Shown piece by piece: positions 8,985 through 17,065 of a DNA stretch of 64,000 nt; positions within the stretch are counted from its first letter, which is position 1, and every line of letters begins with the position of its first letter. This DNA is from Mongoliitalea daihaiensis (lineage in GTDB: Bacteria > Bacteroidota > Bacteroidia > Cytophagales > Cyclobacteriaceae). Both the position numbers and the translations under genes were made by a program. The stretch spans positions 4,624,001 to 4,688,000 of the forward strand of contig NZ_CP063779.1 in assembly GCF_021596945.1 (NCBI RefSeq), written 5' to 3'. Under the pieces are notes generated by a model, which did not search any database, was not told where the DNA came from, and saw only the letters and a list, made by a program, of their open reading frames with translations.

Positions 8985-9675
8985 AAGGGGTTGAATGATG
9001 TCCTCTCAATACAATGTCAAATTGGTAACCCAAGGCAAAACCTTCTTCGGTCAAGCCCAGGTCAAAGCTTGAAATCAAGCGCTCACGTGCTTTTTCTGGA
9101 ACAGCCAAGTAAATGGGATCATAATCCAACAAGGGGTCTCCTGGAAAATACATCTGGGTTACTAAGCGCGTACCGATATTGGGTCCAAATACACTGAAAT
9201 GAATGTGATTAGGTCTCCAGGCATTGGGATGATTTCCCCAAGGGTAGGCACCTGGCTTGATGGTGTAAAACTTAAAAATGCCTTCTTCATTGGTCACGCA
9301 TCTCCCTGCACCAAAGAAATTGGGGTCCAAAGGGGCATGGTGTTGGTCACGCTTGTGTACATACCTTCCCGCTGCATTGGCCTGCCATACTTCAATAAGC
9401 GTATTTTTCAGTGGCTGTCCATGTTGATTCAACACCCTTCCACTGACTACAATACGTTCTCCAAGCGGTTCACCGTTTTTGATGCCATTCTTGGTCAAAT
9501 CATGATCAAGGGGAGCCACAGACTCCAAACCGAAGATGGGTCCGGAACTCGGTTTCATCAATTCGGGTACGGTAATCAGGTTTTGAGAAGGTCCTCTGAA
9601 AATGGTGGATTTATAGCCTGGAGCTATCAAGGGTGGATGGCTTGTCCAATCGCGTTGGTTTTGTGTAGTATCCAT
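8971..9675 (-). CDS. pcaH: Protocatechuate 3,4-dioxygenase, beta subunit
   Basis: A 234-residue catalytic subunit that inserts O2 between C3 and C4 of protocatechuate. All four Fe(III) ligands are present with family spacing: Tyr105 (AAGRYVHKRD), Tyr144 (PGAYPWGNHP), His157 and His159 (RPNHIHFS), matching Tyr108/Tyr147/His160/His162 of the Pseudomonas enzyme. The N-terminal extension YKSTIFRGPSQNLI is also typical of PcaH. It is cytoplasmic and encoded just upstream of pcaG with overlapping frames. Confidence 0.95.
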   Translation of the reverse strand: MDTTQNQRDWTSHPPLIAPGYKSTIFRGPSQNLITVPELMKPSSGPIFGLESVAPLDHDLTKNGIKNGEPLGERIVVSGRVLNQHGQPLKNTLIEVWQANAAGRYVHKRDQHHAPLDPNFFGAGRCVTNEEGIFKFYTIKPGAYPWGNHPNAWRPNHIHFSVFGPNIGTRLVTQMYFPGDPLLDYDPIYLAVPEKARERLISSFDLGLTEEGFALGYQFDIVLRGHHSTPFENE

Positions 9676-9685
9676 ATGCGTACTG

Positions 9686-10057
9686 TTAAAGGTTAAAGAC
9701 TTGTTTGGCTATTCTAAAGGCAGTATTGGCAGCTGGCACACCTGCATAAATGGCCACATGCATCAATACTTCTTGAATATCTTCCAGGCTTGCACCTGTT
9801 TGCTGGGTTGCTTTGAAATGCAGGATCAATTCCTCTTCATGTCCAAGACCTGCCAAGAGCGCTATGGTAATCATGCTGCGTTCCCGCTTGGTCAAATGCT
9901 CAGAAGACCAGACAGTACCCCAAGCGGATTCCGTAATAAATTGCTGGAATCCTTCATCAAAGGAAGTTTTTGCAGCCTCCGCTTTGGCAACGTGGGCTTC
10001 TCCTAAGACTGATTTGCGGGTTTGCATGCCCTTTTGGTACTTATCTGTTGGATTCAT
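9686..10057 (-). CDS. pcaC: 4-carboxymuconolactone decarboxylase
   Basis: A 123-residue protein of the CMD/AhpD superfamily. It decarboxylates 4-carboxymuconolactone to 3-oxoadipate enol-lactone. The segment LTKRERSMITIALLAGLGHEEEL followed by HFKATQQTGASLEDIQEVLMH is the characteristic CMD core, including the histidine expected at the active site. It is translated right after pcaD with a 4-base ATGA overlap. It is a stand-alone PcaC, not the PcaL (D-C fusion) found in actinobacteria. Confidence 0.92.
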   Translation of the reverse strand: MNPTDKYQKGMQTRKSVLGEAHVAKAEAAKTSFDEGFQQFITESAWGTVWSSEHLTKRERSMITIALLAGLGHEEELILHFKATQQTGASLEDIQEVLMHVAIYAGVPAANTAFRIAKQVFNL

Positions 10058-10839
10058 AGTGCTGAAATAAAATCTTGTAAAATGACCGTAGTCCGCTTGG
10101 GGCTATCTACGCAAGGCAAATGCCCTGCATTGGGAATTGTAATCAAGGAGCAGTTCATCAATTGGGCAAAGCCTTGAACCAATGCAACAGGAGTGGACTT
10201 ATCCTCTTCGCCTACCATACAGATTACCGGAATAGCAATACCTTGAGCGGTTTCAGTATAATCCGCATCCCGAATTGCTTCACAGGCAATCCGATAACCC
10301 AAAACATCCGCCCGTTCCAACATGGCTTGATACAAGGCAAATGCTGCTGGCTGTTGCTCCTGAAAACTCGGTGAAAACCAATTAGTCAATATCGAAGGAG
10401 CTACCGCTTGCATTCCTTTCGTGGAAATGGCTTGTATGCGATTGTTCCAAGCTTCTGCCGTTCCAATCTTTGGAGCGGTATCCATAAAGACGATTCCTGC
10501 AATTTTGTCGGGATAACGTTGGTAGATATCCAAGCTAATCAAGCCACCAATGGACAGTCCGACCAAAACGATTTTATCCAAATCCAAGACTTCACATAGG
10601 CCTATCACATCAGCTGCATAGCTAGAAATACTGCCTTTTTCAACAGCTCCTAAACTACTTAACCCATGACCCCTTTTGTCAAATCTGAGTGTCCCAAATT
10701 CGGTACCCAAGCCATCAATCACGGCATCCCAAATGCGAAAGTCCGTACCCAAAGAATTGATAAACACCAAGCAAAGGTTTTTCTCCCCTTTGTTGTATGC
10801 GTAGTGAATGGTGGTATCATGTATCCGAACCGCTTGCAT
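10054..10839 (-). CDS. pcaD: 3-oxoadipate enol-lactonase
   Basis: A 261-residue alpha/beta hydrolase that opens 3-oxoadipate enol-lactone to 3-oxoadipate. The nucleophile elbow is VGLSIGGLISLD (Ser about residue 96), the oxyanion region is FINSLGTDFRIWD, and the catalytic histidine is in NAGHLPCVDSP near the C-terminus. It is the first pca gene of the distal block, one base after the ferredoxin reductase gene, and overlaps pcaC by 4 bases. Other alpha/beta hydrolases look similar, so the context decides. Confidence 0.92.
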   Translation of the reverse strand: MQAVRIHDTTIHYAYNKGEKNLCLVFINSLGTDFRIWDAVIDGLGTEFGTLRFDKRGHGLSSLGAVEKGSISSYAADVIGLCEVLDLDKIVLVGLSIGGLISLDIYQRYPDKIAGIVFMDTAPKIGTAEAWNNRIQAISTKGMQAVAPSILTNWFSPSFQEQQPAAFALYQAMLERADVLGYRIACEAIRDADYTETAQGIAIPVICMVGEEDKSTPVALVQGFAQLMNCSLITIPNAGHLPCVDSPKRTTVILQDFISAL

Positions 10840-10840
10840 A

Positions 10841-12055
10841 TCAACACTCGTTCAATTTGATGGAATCGTCCGACAACTTTTGTACGTCAGGCGTGTAAGA
10901 AGCCTGAATCCATTTTCTCGCCTGTAAATGATCTGCAGGTTTGTTGATAGAATCTACAGCTATCAATTGGTTATTCTTGAAATAGAAGACCGAAAACTTA
11001 TCCCCTTCCACATCTCCTCGGACGATGAGTTGGTCATAGCCTTCGGATAGACCGGCCATTTGCAATTTGAGATTGTATTGGTGTGTCCAAAACCAAGGCA
11101 CCTGATGGTAGCTCACTGGTTTCCCACAAATGGTAGAGGCAATGGCTTTTGCCTGATCTACTGCATTTTGAACAGATTCCAGACGAACCATTCCTCCACC
11201 CGCAAATGGATTGGGATGCAAAGCACAGTCGCCGATAGCAAAAACCCCTGTTGCAGACGTTTCGCAGAATTCATTGACCTCAATACCATTGCTACATTTT
11301 ATACCCGCTTGTTGAGCTAAGTTCTGGGACGGGAGCACACCAATACCGACAACTACTTGGTCTGCGGCAACCGTTTCTCCAGTGCTCAAAGAAGCGGTCC
11401 ATCTGGAGTCCTGATTCAGGGCTTGCACCCCTACACCCATCCGAAGATCCACTCCATAGGCTTTATGTTTGGCGGCAAAATGCTCACTTAACATGGGCGG
11501 AAGAACCCGCTGCATCAGGCGTGGCTGATACTCCACAACAGTTACTTTTTTCCCGGATTTGGCCGCATAGGCAGCGATTTCCAATCCGATAAAGCCTCCA
11601 CCAATCACCAAAATATCCTGGACATTCTCCTGATCGAGGGCAACCTTTAAGTAATCAGCATCTTTCATGGTCCGCAGGTACAGCGGTTGGTCTGTTCCCT
11701 TGATAGGAATTGGCAATTCTCTGTTGTATGCACCCGTAGCAAAAACCAAGAAATCAAATGTATAAACCCCTGAAGTTGCATACACTGTATTTTGTGAAAC
11801 ATCTACTTTGTCCACAAGCTCCCCAAGTTTTAACTCCACTTGATTGTTTTCATACCAAGCTTCAGAGCGAAACATGATGCTGTTCTTTTGCTGGGAACCA
11901 TCCAAATAGCCTTTGGATAGCGGTGGTTTTTGATAGGGAAAATCAGCATCTTCTGAAAAAATACAGATGGACCCTTCAAAACCCTCTTCGCGAAGGGAAG
12001 CAGCAGCCTGTATGCCTGCATGGCCGGCACCGATGATGATGACATTTTTCTTCAT
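10841..12055 (-). CDS. FAD-dependent ferredoxin reductase (class I P450 redox partner)
   Basis: A 404-residue flavoprotein of the putidaredoxin/rhodocoxin reductase family. It passes electrons from NAD(P)H to the [2Fe-2S] ferredoxin encoded just upstream. The FAD-binding motif is IIGAGHAGIQAAASL at the N-terminus, a second Rossmann motif VIGGGFIGLEIAAYA lies near residue 150, and the FAD ribityl motif GVFAIGDCALHPN is near residue 270. In the C. glutamicum 4-cresol system the equivalent is CreE. It lies between the ferredoxin and pcaD genes, so electron supply to the P450s is co-transcribed with the aromatic pathway. Confidence 0.88.
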   Translation of the reverse strand: MKKNVIIIGAGHAGIQAAASLREEGFEGSICIFSEDADFPYQKPPLSKGYLDGSQQKNSIMFRSEAWYENNQVELKLGELVDKVDVSQNTVYATSGVYTFDFLVFATGAYNRELPIPIKGTDQPLYLRTMKDADYLKVALDQENVQDILVIGGGFIGLEIAAYAAKSGKKVTVVEYQPRLMQRVLPPMLSEHFAAKHKAYGVDLRMGVGVQALNQDSRWTASLSTGETVAADQVVVGIGVLPSQNLAQQAGIKCSNGIEVNEFCETSATGVFAIGDCALHPNPFAGGGMVRLESVQNAVDQAKAIASTICGKPVSYHQVPWFWTHQYNLKLQMAGLSEGYDQLIVRGDVEGDKFSVFYFKNNQLIAVDSINKPADHLQARKWIQASYTPDVQKLSDDSIKLNEC

Positions 12056-12127
12056 GGGAATGGAATTGAGTGGTATATTGGGGAAAGGCAGAGGTAGTAG
12101 TATTTCCTTCTACCTCCACTGATGTGC

Positions 12128-12448
12128 TTATTGTTCTTGAGGAATTTCTACGACCAAACCATCCAAGGCATTGCTGATCCGAACCTGACAGCCCAAGCGG
12201 CTTCTTTCTGTTCGAGGTGCTACTGCTCCCTCCAACATTTCGTCTTCCTCTTCTTCCATTTCAGGGAGTTTGTCGAGGTATTCCTCGCCAATGTAGCAAT
12301 GACAAGTGGCGCACATGCAGGAACCTCCGCACTCGGCGATAATTCCTTTAATGTCGTTTTGAACTGCACCTTCCATAATCGTAGCGCCCAAAGGCAGTTC
12401 TACTTGGTGCTTGTTTCCGTCTGAATCGATGTAAGTAATCTGTGGCAT
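12128..12448 (-). CDS. [2Fe-2S] ferredoxin, putidaredoxin type
   Basis: A 106-residue ferredoxin. The four cluster cysteines are C40, C46, C49 and C87 (C-x5-C-x2-C-x37-C), exactly the putidaredoxin/adrenodoxin spacing. A strongly acidic insert (EMEEEEDEMLEG) precedes the last cysteine and could dock the reductase or P450. It carries single electrons from the reductase encoded downstream to one or both P450s of the operon, as CreF does for CreJ. It sits 21 bases after the adjacent P450 gene. Confidence 0.92.
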   Translation of the reverse strand: MPQITYIDSDGNKHQVELPLGATIMEGAVQNDIKGIIAECGGSCMCATCHCYIGEEYLDKLPEMEEEEDEMLEGAVAPRTERSRLGCQVRISNALDGLVVEIPQEQ

Positions 12449-12469
12449 ATTGATAAAATTTAAATGTGT

Positions 12470-13657
12470 TTATTTTCCAATGGTCAAAGGTAACTTGACC
12501 GGTGAGCGGAAAGTAGTGGATGGATTCCAATCCAACTGTTCCGTGCTGATGTAATATTCAGGTATTCTGGTGAAAAATTCACCCATAGCGATTGTGGTAA
12601 TCATCCGGGCAAACATATTGCCCAGGCACAAATGAACACCGCCTCCGAATCCCAAATGACCTCTCGTATTTCTTTCCAGATCATACACGTCAGGGTTTCT
12701 GAAAAAGCGCTCATCTCTATTGGCAGATCCGTAACAAAGCATGACGAAATCTCCTTTTTTTATTTGCTGACCATGCATCTCCAAATCCTTGGTCAATACC
12801 CGCTTGAAGCGCTGTGCAGAGGTATTGAAGCGAAGGGTTTCCTCGATAGCTTTTGGCATCAAGCTGGCATCGGCTGCTATTCTCCTACGGGCATCGGGGA
12901 AGGTGGCCATGTTGTAAGCCATCATGGATAAGAAACTGGAAAGCGACTCCACTCCCGCCAAGATGATGGTAGCAGAAGTCATGATGATTTCCGCCTCTTC
13001 CAATTTATCTCCGTCGATCTCCGCCAAAATCAAGCGAGAAATCAAATCATCCTTCGGGTCTGCTCTTCGCTGACGCACGATATCTTCCACATAGTTGGTC
13101 AAAAACTTAAAGCCACCGATATGCTCTGGTCCTTTTTGTCTGGTTTCTTGATCTGACTGAATGGACAAAATCACATTTCTACGAACCTCGTGATGGTCCT
13201 CATCGGGCAAGCCCATCATGGCAAATAGGGTTCCCACCGTAATTTGACTGGAAAAGTCTTGCACAAAGTCAAATGAACCCATTTCCAGCACCTTGTCCAA
13301 GACCTCTGTAACCAACTCCTTGGTAGGGTCCATCAGGTGCATCAAATTATTTTTTGCAAAGGCTGATTGGATAAGCTTGCGCAAGCGATCATGACGGGGA
13401 GGATCAGTAGTGCCTAGGGTTGAACCAGATCTTCCTGGGAGCTCATCCACCAAATTTCCTTCACTGGAAGAGAATGTTTCCCACTCTACTCCAGCACGTT
13501 TGATATCATCGTAGCGGGACAAAATCCACATATTCACATCATCCGACCAAAAGCAAGGATATTGATCGCGTAGCGTTTTGTAGAATGGAAAAGGGTCGGC
13601 GTCCATGATTGGACTATAGGGGTTAAACTGAAATTTCTGTTCGGTGATGGTTTCCAT
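12470..13657 (-). CDS. Cytochrome P450, second of the operon
   Basis: A 395-residue bacterial class I P450. The heme-binding loop is HLGFGGGVHLCLGN with Cys344 as the thiolate ligand, the ExxR motif is EETLRF, and the I-helix oxygen-activation motif reads AGVESL. The usual AGxxT threonine is therefore a serine, which is uncommon but tolerated in active P450s. It is the P450 physically next to the ferredoxin and reductase genes. By analogy with CreJ it may oxidise the side chain of an aryl phosphate, or ring-hydroxylate an aromatic acid. The sequence does not say which. Confidence 0.9.
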   Translation of the reverse strand: METITEQKFQFNPYSPIMDADPFPFYKTLRDQYPCFWSDDVNMWILSRYDDIKRAGVEWETFSSSEGNLVDELPGRSGSTLGTTDPPRHDRLRKLIQSAFAKNNLMHLMDPTKELVTEVLDKVLEMGSFDFVQDFSSQITVGTLFAMMGLPDEDHHEVRRNVILSIQSDQETRQKGPEHIGGFKFLTNYVEDIVRQRRADPKDDLISRLILAEIDGDKLEEAEIIMTSATIILAGVESLSSFLSMMAYNMATFPDARRRIAADASLMPKAIEETLRFNTSAQRFKRVLTKDLEMHGQQIKKGDFVMLCYGSANRDERFFRNPDVYDLERNTRGHLGFGGGVHLCLGNMFARMITTIAMGEFFTRIPEYYISTEQLDWNPSTTFRSPVKLPLTIGK

Positions 13658-13675
13658 GTGGCTATGATTTTATTG

Positions 13676-14422
13676 TTAAATGAATTGTTTTCCTCCGTCG
13701 ACGACGATAGTTTGCCCAGTCACATAATCGGATAAGGCACTACTGAGGTACAAAACTGTCCCCACGATGTCTTCGGAGCTTGAACTTCTTTTGATGCTGC
13801 CCCTATCTACTCCATAGGTAGCGGCATTTTCCATGATGGAAAGACTGGCTTCCGTTAAGGTAAACCCGGGTGCTACCGCATTGACATTGATATTGAATGG
13901 TCCACATTCTTTGGCAAGCGTTCGGGTGAGTCCAATAACTGCACCTTTGGAACTCACATAATGGGACCAATTAGGCGAACCTGACATAAAGGTGGCAGAA
14001 CTGATATTGACTATTTTACCGCCATTTTCTTTCATGTAGGGAAAGCATGCTTTTGCAAGCAACCAAGGTCCTTTGATATTGACTTGCATGACCTTGTCCC
14101 ATTCCTTTTCTGAAATTTCATAGAAAGGTGCACGGCTCAAATTTCCGTACATGGCTGCATTGTTGACCAAGATATCGATGGATCCGAAGTCTTTATGAAT
14201 GGCTGCTACCACTTCTTCTACTTGAGCCGCATTGCTCACATCCATGGCATAGGCCAAGGCAGAGGCACCCAGTTCCAGAGCAGTTTCTTGGGCTGCTTGT
14301 AAATTGATATCGCAAATGGCCACCTGAGCTCCTTTTTGGACAAAGGCTTCTGCAAATGCTTTGCCCAGTCCTATAGCTGCCCCTGTGATGATGACCGTTT
14401 TTCCTTTAAAATTTAAATCCAT
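13676..14422 (-). CDS. Short-chain dehydrogenase/reductase
   Basis: A 248-residue classical SDR using NAD(P). The start at 14422 (MDLNFKGKTVIITG) overlaps the previous stop by one base (TAATG); a longer reading would run into the HD gene. It shows the cofactor motif TGAAIGLGKA, the NNAAM strand, the catalytic serine in NISSATF, and YVSSK for Tyr/Lys. A C-terminal DGGKQFI is typical. In an alkylphenol pathway it would oxidise the benzylic alcohol to the aldehyde, the role played by CreC in C. glutamicum; its exact substrate is not deducible. Confidence 0.88.
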   Translation of the reverse strand: MDLNFKGKTVIITGAAIGLGKAFAEAFVQKGAQVAICDINLQAAQETALELGASALAYAMDVSNAAQVEEVVAAIHKDFGSIDILVNNAAMYGNLSRAPFYEISEKEWDKVMQVNIKGPWLLAKACFPYMKENGGKIVNISSATFMSGSPNWSHYVSSKGAVIGLTRTLAKECGPFNINVNAVAPGFTLTEASLSIMENAATYGVDRGSIKRSSSSEDIVGTVLYLSSALSDYVTGQTIVVDGGKQFI

Positions 14423-15024
14423 TACTGCTTGATTAATGTACCTGCATTCAGTTCTGTGTATGACACTTCTAAGAAGGATTTGGCCAACCATTTCCCTTCT
14501 TTGGTGAGTAATTTTGGTAAGACGTGCCCATCCAAAATATCCAAGACTTCCGCTTTCTCAATTTCAAACCACTTTCCGATGGTGGCGACACCGTGAGGGG
14601 TATACCTCCACAATTTGTCAGCATCCTTCACAAGGGAATCTTCCAAAGATCTCGCTTCGGCGGTGGTGTCATGCCCGTCGATAATAGCTGTCACTTGGGC
14701 AATGAACTCCTTGGAATAACCATGTTTTTCCAAGAGCCCTAAGGCTATTTCCATCCCATATACTTCATGCGCACGGGTCAACTCAGGATACTGATTATTG
14801 GGACCAAATGCCTTCAAAATCTTATCCTCGGGTATTCTGCTCCATCCGGTATCGTGCAGCATCATCGCTAGCAAGCACACCTCTCTATCAGCTTCTGCAT
14901 GCCAATCAAGGAGTAATTTCACCAACTGATAGGAATGGAGGGTATGAACATCGTTGTCTCGGATAGTCAGAAATTCCTTGGCTTCCTCCCAAATGGCGAT
15001 ATGATTTTCTTGAAGGATTTCCAT
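14422..15024 (-). CDS. HD-domain phosphohydrolase, paralogue B
   Basis: A 200-residue HD-superfamily protein with a full metal-binding set: His27 (NDVHTLH), His57-Asp58 (MMLHDTGW), His86, His118-Asp119 (IDGHDT), and Asp134/Asp136 in VKDADKLWR. It is related to the HD protein at 16457-17065, which has the same residues at nearly the same spacing. In this operon an HD hydrolase fits the step that removes phosphate from an oxidised aryl phosphate, as the CreD phosphohydrolase does. The gene lies between ALDH and SDR with gaps of one base or less. Confidence 0.82.
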   Translation of the reverse strand: MEILQENHIAIWEEAKEFLTIRDNDVHTLHSYQLVKLLLDWHAEADREVCLLAMMLHDTGWSRIPEDKILKAFGPNNQYPELTRAHEVYGMEIALGLLEKHGYSKEFIAQVTAIIDGHDTTAEARSLEDSLVKDADKLWRYTPHGVATIGKWFEIEKAEVLDILDGHVLPKLLTKEGKWLAKSFLEVSYTELNAGTLIKQ

Positions 15025-15025
15025 A

Positions 15026-16453
15026 TCAGTAGTTCAGGTAAATGGTTTTCAATTCGGTATAGGCTTCCAATCCATGGATACCTTTTTCCCGTCCAATCCC
15101 ACTTTGCTTCATGCCTCCAAAAGGCACCGAATGATAAGAACGTTGGATATTGTTGACCCAAACCGAACCTGCCTGCAACTGCTCCGCAATCCGAAGTCCT
15201 CTACCGATGTTATGGCTGAAGACATACGCTGCTAATCCATACTGCGAGGCATTGGCTTCTTGGATGGCTGCTGTTTCATCTGTAAAACTTGCAAGGCCTA
15301 TGACTGGTCCAAAAGTTTCTTCCCGCATGATTTTCATCTCGGAACTTGACTCAGCGATCAGCGTAGGTTCTAAGAAAAAGCCTTTTTCAAAGATCCCTCC
15401 TGTTCTTCGTTTGCCACCCGTCAGAATGCGAGCGCCTTTGCTTTGGGCATCTTCAATCTGTTGGAAAGCATTGGCGAAAATTTTCTCATTGACCATGGGG
15501 CCTAAATCGCAGGTATCTTCGATTCCAGCTCCCAAAGTCAGTTTTTCGGTAGCCTTCTTCATTTTTTGGCAGAATTGCTCATACAAGCTTTCGTGTACAT
15601 AGACGCGATTGACTCGGTAACAAAACTGTCCTGTATTGGCAAAGCCATGTTTGACAATGGCCGGAACAGCCGTATCCAAATCTGCATCTTCACAAAGGAT
15701 GGCCGGTGATTGCCCTCCCAATTCTAAGGTTATTCGTTTATGTGTTCGGGCAGCTACCCCAGCAATATGTGCACCTGTGGAAGTTCCTCCCGTAAAGGCT
15801 ATTTTGGCAACTTTGGGATGAGATACCAAAGCATCTCCAATTTCCCTACCGTAACCAGTAATGACATTGAAAACACCTGCTGGGTAACCAGCTTCCTCAA
15901 AGCAAGCAGCCAATGCCAAGGTACTTAAAGGGGTATCTTCTGATGGTTTGCTGACCATGGTACATCCCATAACTAAGGCAGCACCCATTTTGAAAGTCAG
16001 TAAAGTAATCGGGTAATTGAACGGAGTAATGGAAACAACCACTCCCAAAGGTTCTCTGGTCACTAGCACTTTTTCTCCTTCCACATTTGTCAAAGGAAAA
16101 TAGCCTTTCATGCGCAAAGCCTCTTCGGCATAGTATTCAAGAAGTTCTGCACTCCGATTGATCTCATGAATACAGGCTGCCAATGGTCTGCCCAATTCCA
16201 AAGAAAGTTGGCGTCCGATGGAAGCACTGTGCTTGCGCATGGAGGCAGCCAATTTCTTTTGAAGCTGTACGCGCTCTTGCATGGGTGTTTTTTTCCAGGT
16301 CTCGAAAGCTTTGGTAGCAGCATTCACAGCGGCATTCACATCCTCCAATCCAGAGCGGCATACGCTATCCAGTAAACTGCCGTCTACCGGATTGTGTACG
16401 TCCATTTCTTCTTGACTGAAGGCTATCCATTCACCGTTGATATAATTTTTCAT
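15026..16453 (-). CDS. NAD(P)-dependent aldehyde dehydrogenase
   Basis: A 475-residue ALDH-superfamily enzyme. The general-base glutamate is in TLELGGQSPAIL and the catalytic cysteine in NTGQFCYRVNR (about residue 285). The cofactor region carries FTGGTSTGAHIAG. Its place beside SDR, P450 and HD genes points to oxidation of an aromatic aldehyde, for example 4-hydroxybenzaldehyde or its phosphate, to the acid, the role of CreG in the Corynebacterium 4-cresol route. A broader-substrate succinate-semialdehyde-type enzyme is the main alternative. Confidence 0.9.
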   Translation of the reverse strand: MKNYINGEWIAFSQEEMDVHNPVDGSLLDSVCRSGLEDVNAAVNAATKAFETWKKTPMQERVQLQKKLAASMRKHSASIGRQLSLELGRPLAACIHEINRSAELLEYYAEEALRMKGYFPLTNVEGEKVLVTREPLGVVVSITPFNYPITLLTFKMGAALVMGCTMVSKPSEDTPLSTLALAACFEEAGYPAGVFNVITGYGREIGDALVSHPKVAKIAFTGGTSTGAHIAGVAARTHKRITLELGGQSPAILCEDADLDTAVPAIVKHGFANTGQFCYRVNRVYVHESLYEQFCQKMKKATEKLTLGAGIEDTCDLGPMVNEKIFANAFQQIEDAQSKGARILTGGKRRTGGIFEKGFFLEPTLIAESSSEMKIMREETFGPVIGLASFTDETAAIQEANASQYGLAAYVFSHNIGRGLRIAEQLQAGSVWVNNIQRSYHSVPFGGMKQSGIGREKGIHGLEAYTELKTIYLNY

Positions 16454-16456
16454 GTC

Positions 16457-17065
16457 TTACAATACATGTGCGAGCAACAGAGCTCTTGTGGCAGTTAATT
16501 CTCTTTTAGCGATGGCTACAGATTCCGGCAGATGCAGCTGCTCAATATTGGTGTCTTCCAATCGTTGGGCATATTGCACAGGAGTCATTTTAAACCAATC
16601 ACAGGCTACACTGACGCCTGTGACGGCAAACCTCCATAACTTATCTGCATCCCGTACAATTTCATCCTCTTTGGATTTGGCAAACTTACGGGTATCGTGA
16701 CCATCGATGATAGTACAGACCTTCTCGATGAATTCCTCATCATAGCCCAAGCTTGCCAATAAAGGTTTGGCATATTTCACTCCTTCAGACTCATGTAGAT
16801 AGCGCACATCCGAAGTCAGGATATCAGGTCCACTAAAGCCTTTTTCGAAGATTTCTTCCTCGTCTATGGCATACCAGCCGATATCGTGCAGGATGATTCC
16901 GGCAGCAACAACAGCTTGATTCACCTCGGGATAGTGTTCCATCAACTCTAGAGCAAATCTATAAGAGAGTGGGATATGCACGTCGTTTTTACGGACGCGC
17001 ATATACTTCTCTGCTGCTTTGAAAATGGCTTCGTATGCCGGCATATGCAAAGGATGCATCATCAT
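16457..17065 (-). CDS. HD-domain phosphohydrolase, paralogue A
   Basis: A 202-residue HD-superfamily protein with His30 (NDVHIPLS), His60-Asp61 (IILHDIGW), His91, His123-Asp124 (IDGHDT) and Asp139/Asp141 (VRDADKLWR), a complete metal site. The start at 17065 overlaps the phosphotransferase stop by four bases (ATGA), which supports this start over the internal methionines. Coupling to the aryl-phosphotransferase subunit suggests the pair makes and later breaks the same phosphoester. Two HD paralogues in one operon is more than the single CreD of C. glutamicum. Confidence 0.83.
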   Translation of the reverse strand: MMMHPLHMPAYEAIFKAAEKYMRVRKNDVHIPLSYRFALELMEHYPEVNQAVVAAGIILHDIGWYAIDEEEIFEKGFSGPDILTSDVRYLHESEGVKYAKPLLASLGYDEEFIEKVCTIIDGHDTRKFAKSKEDEIVRDADKLWRFAVTGVSVACDWFKMTPVQYAQRLEDTNIEQLHLPESVAIAKRELTATRALLLAHVL

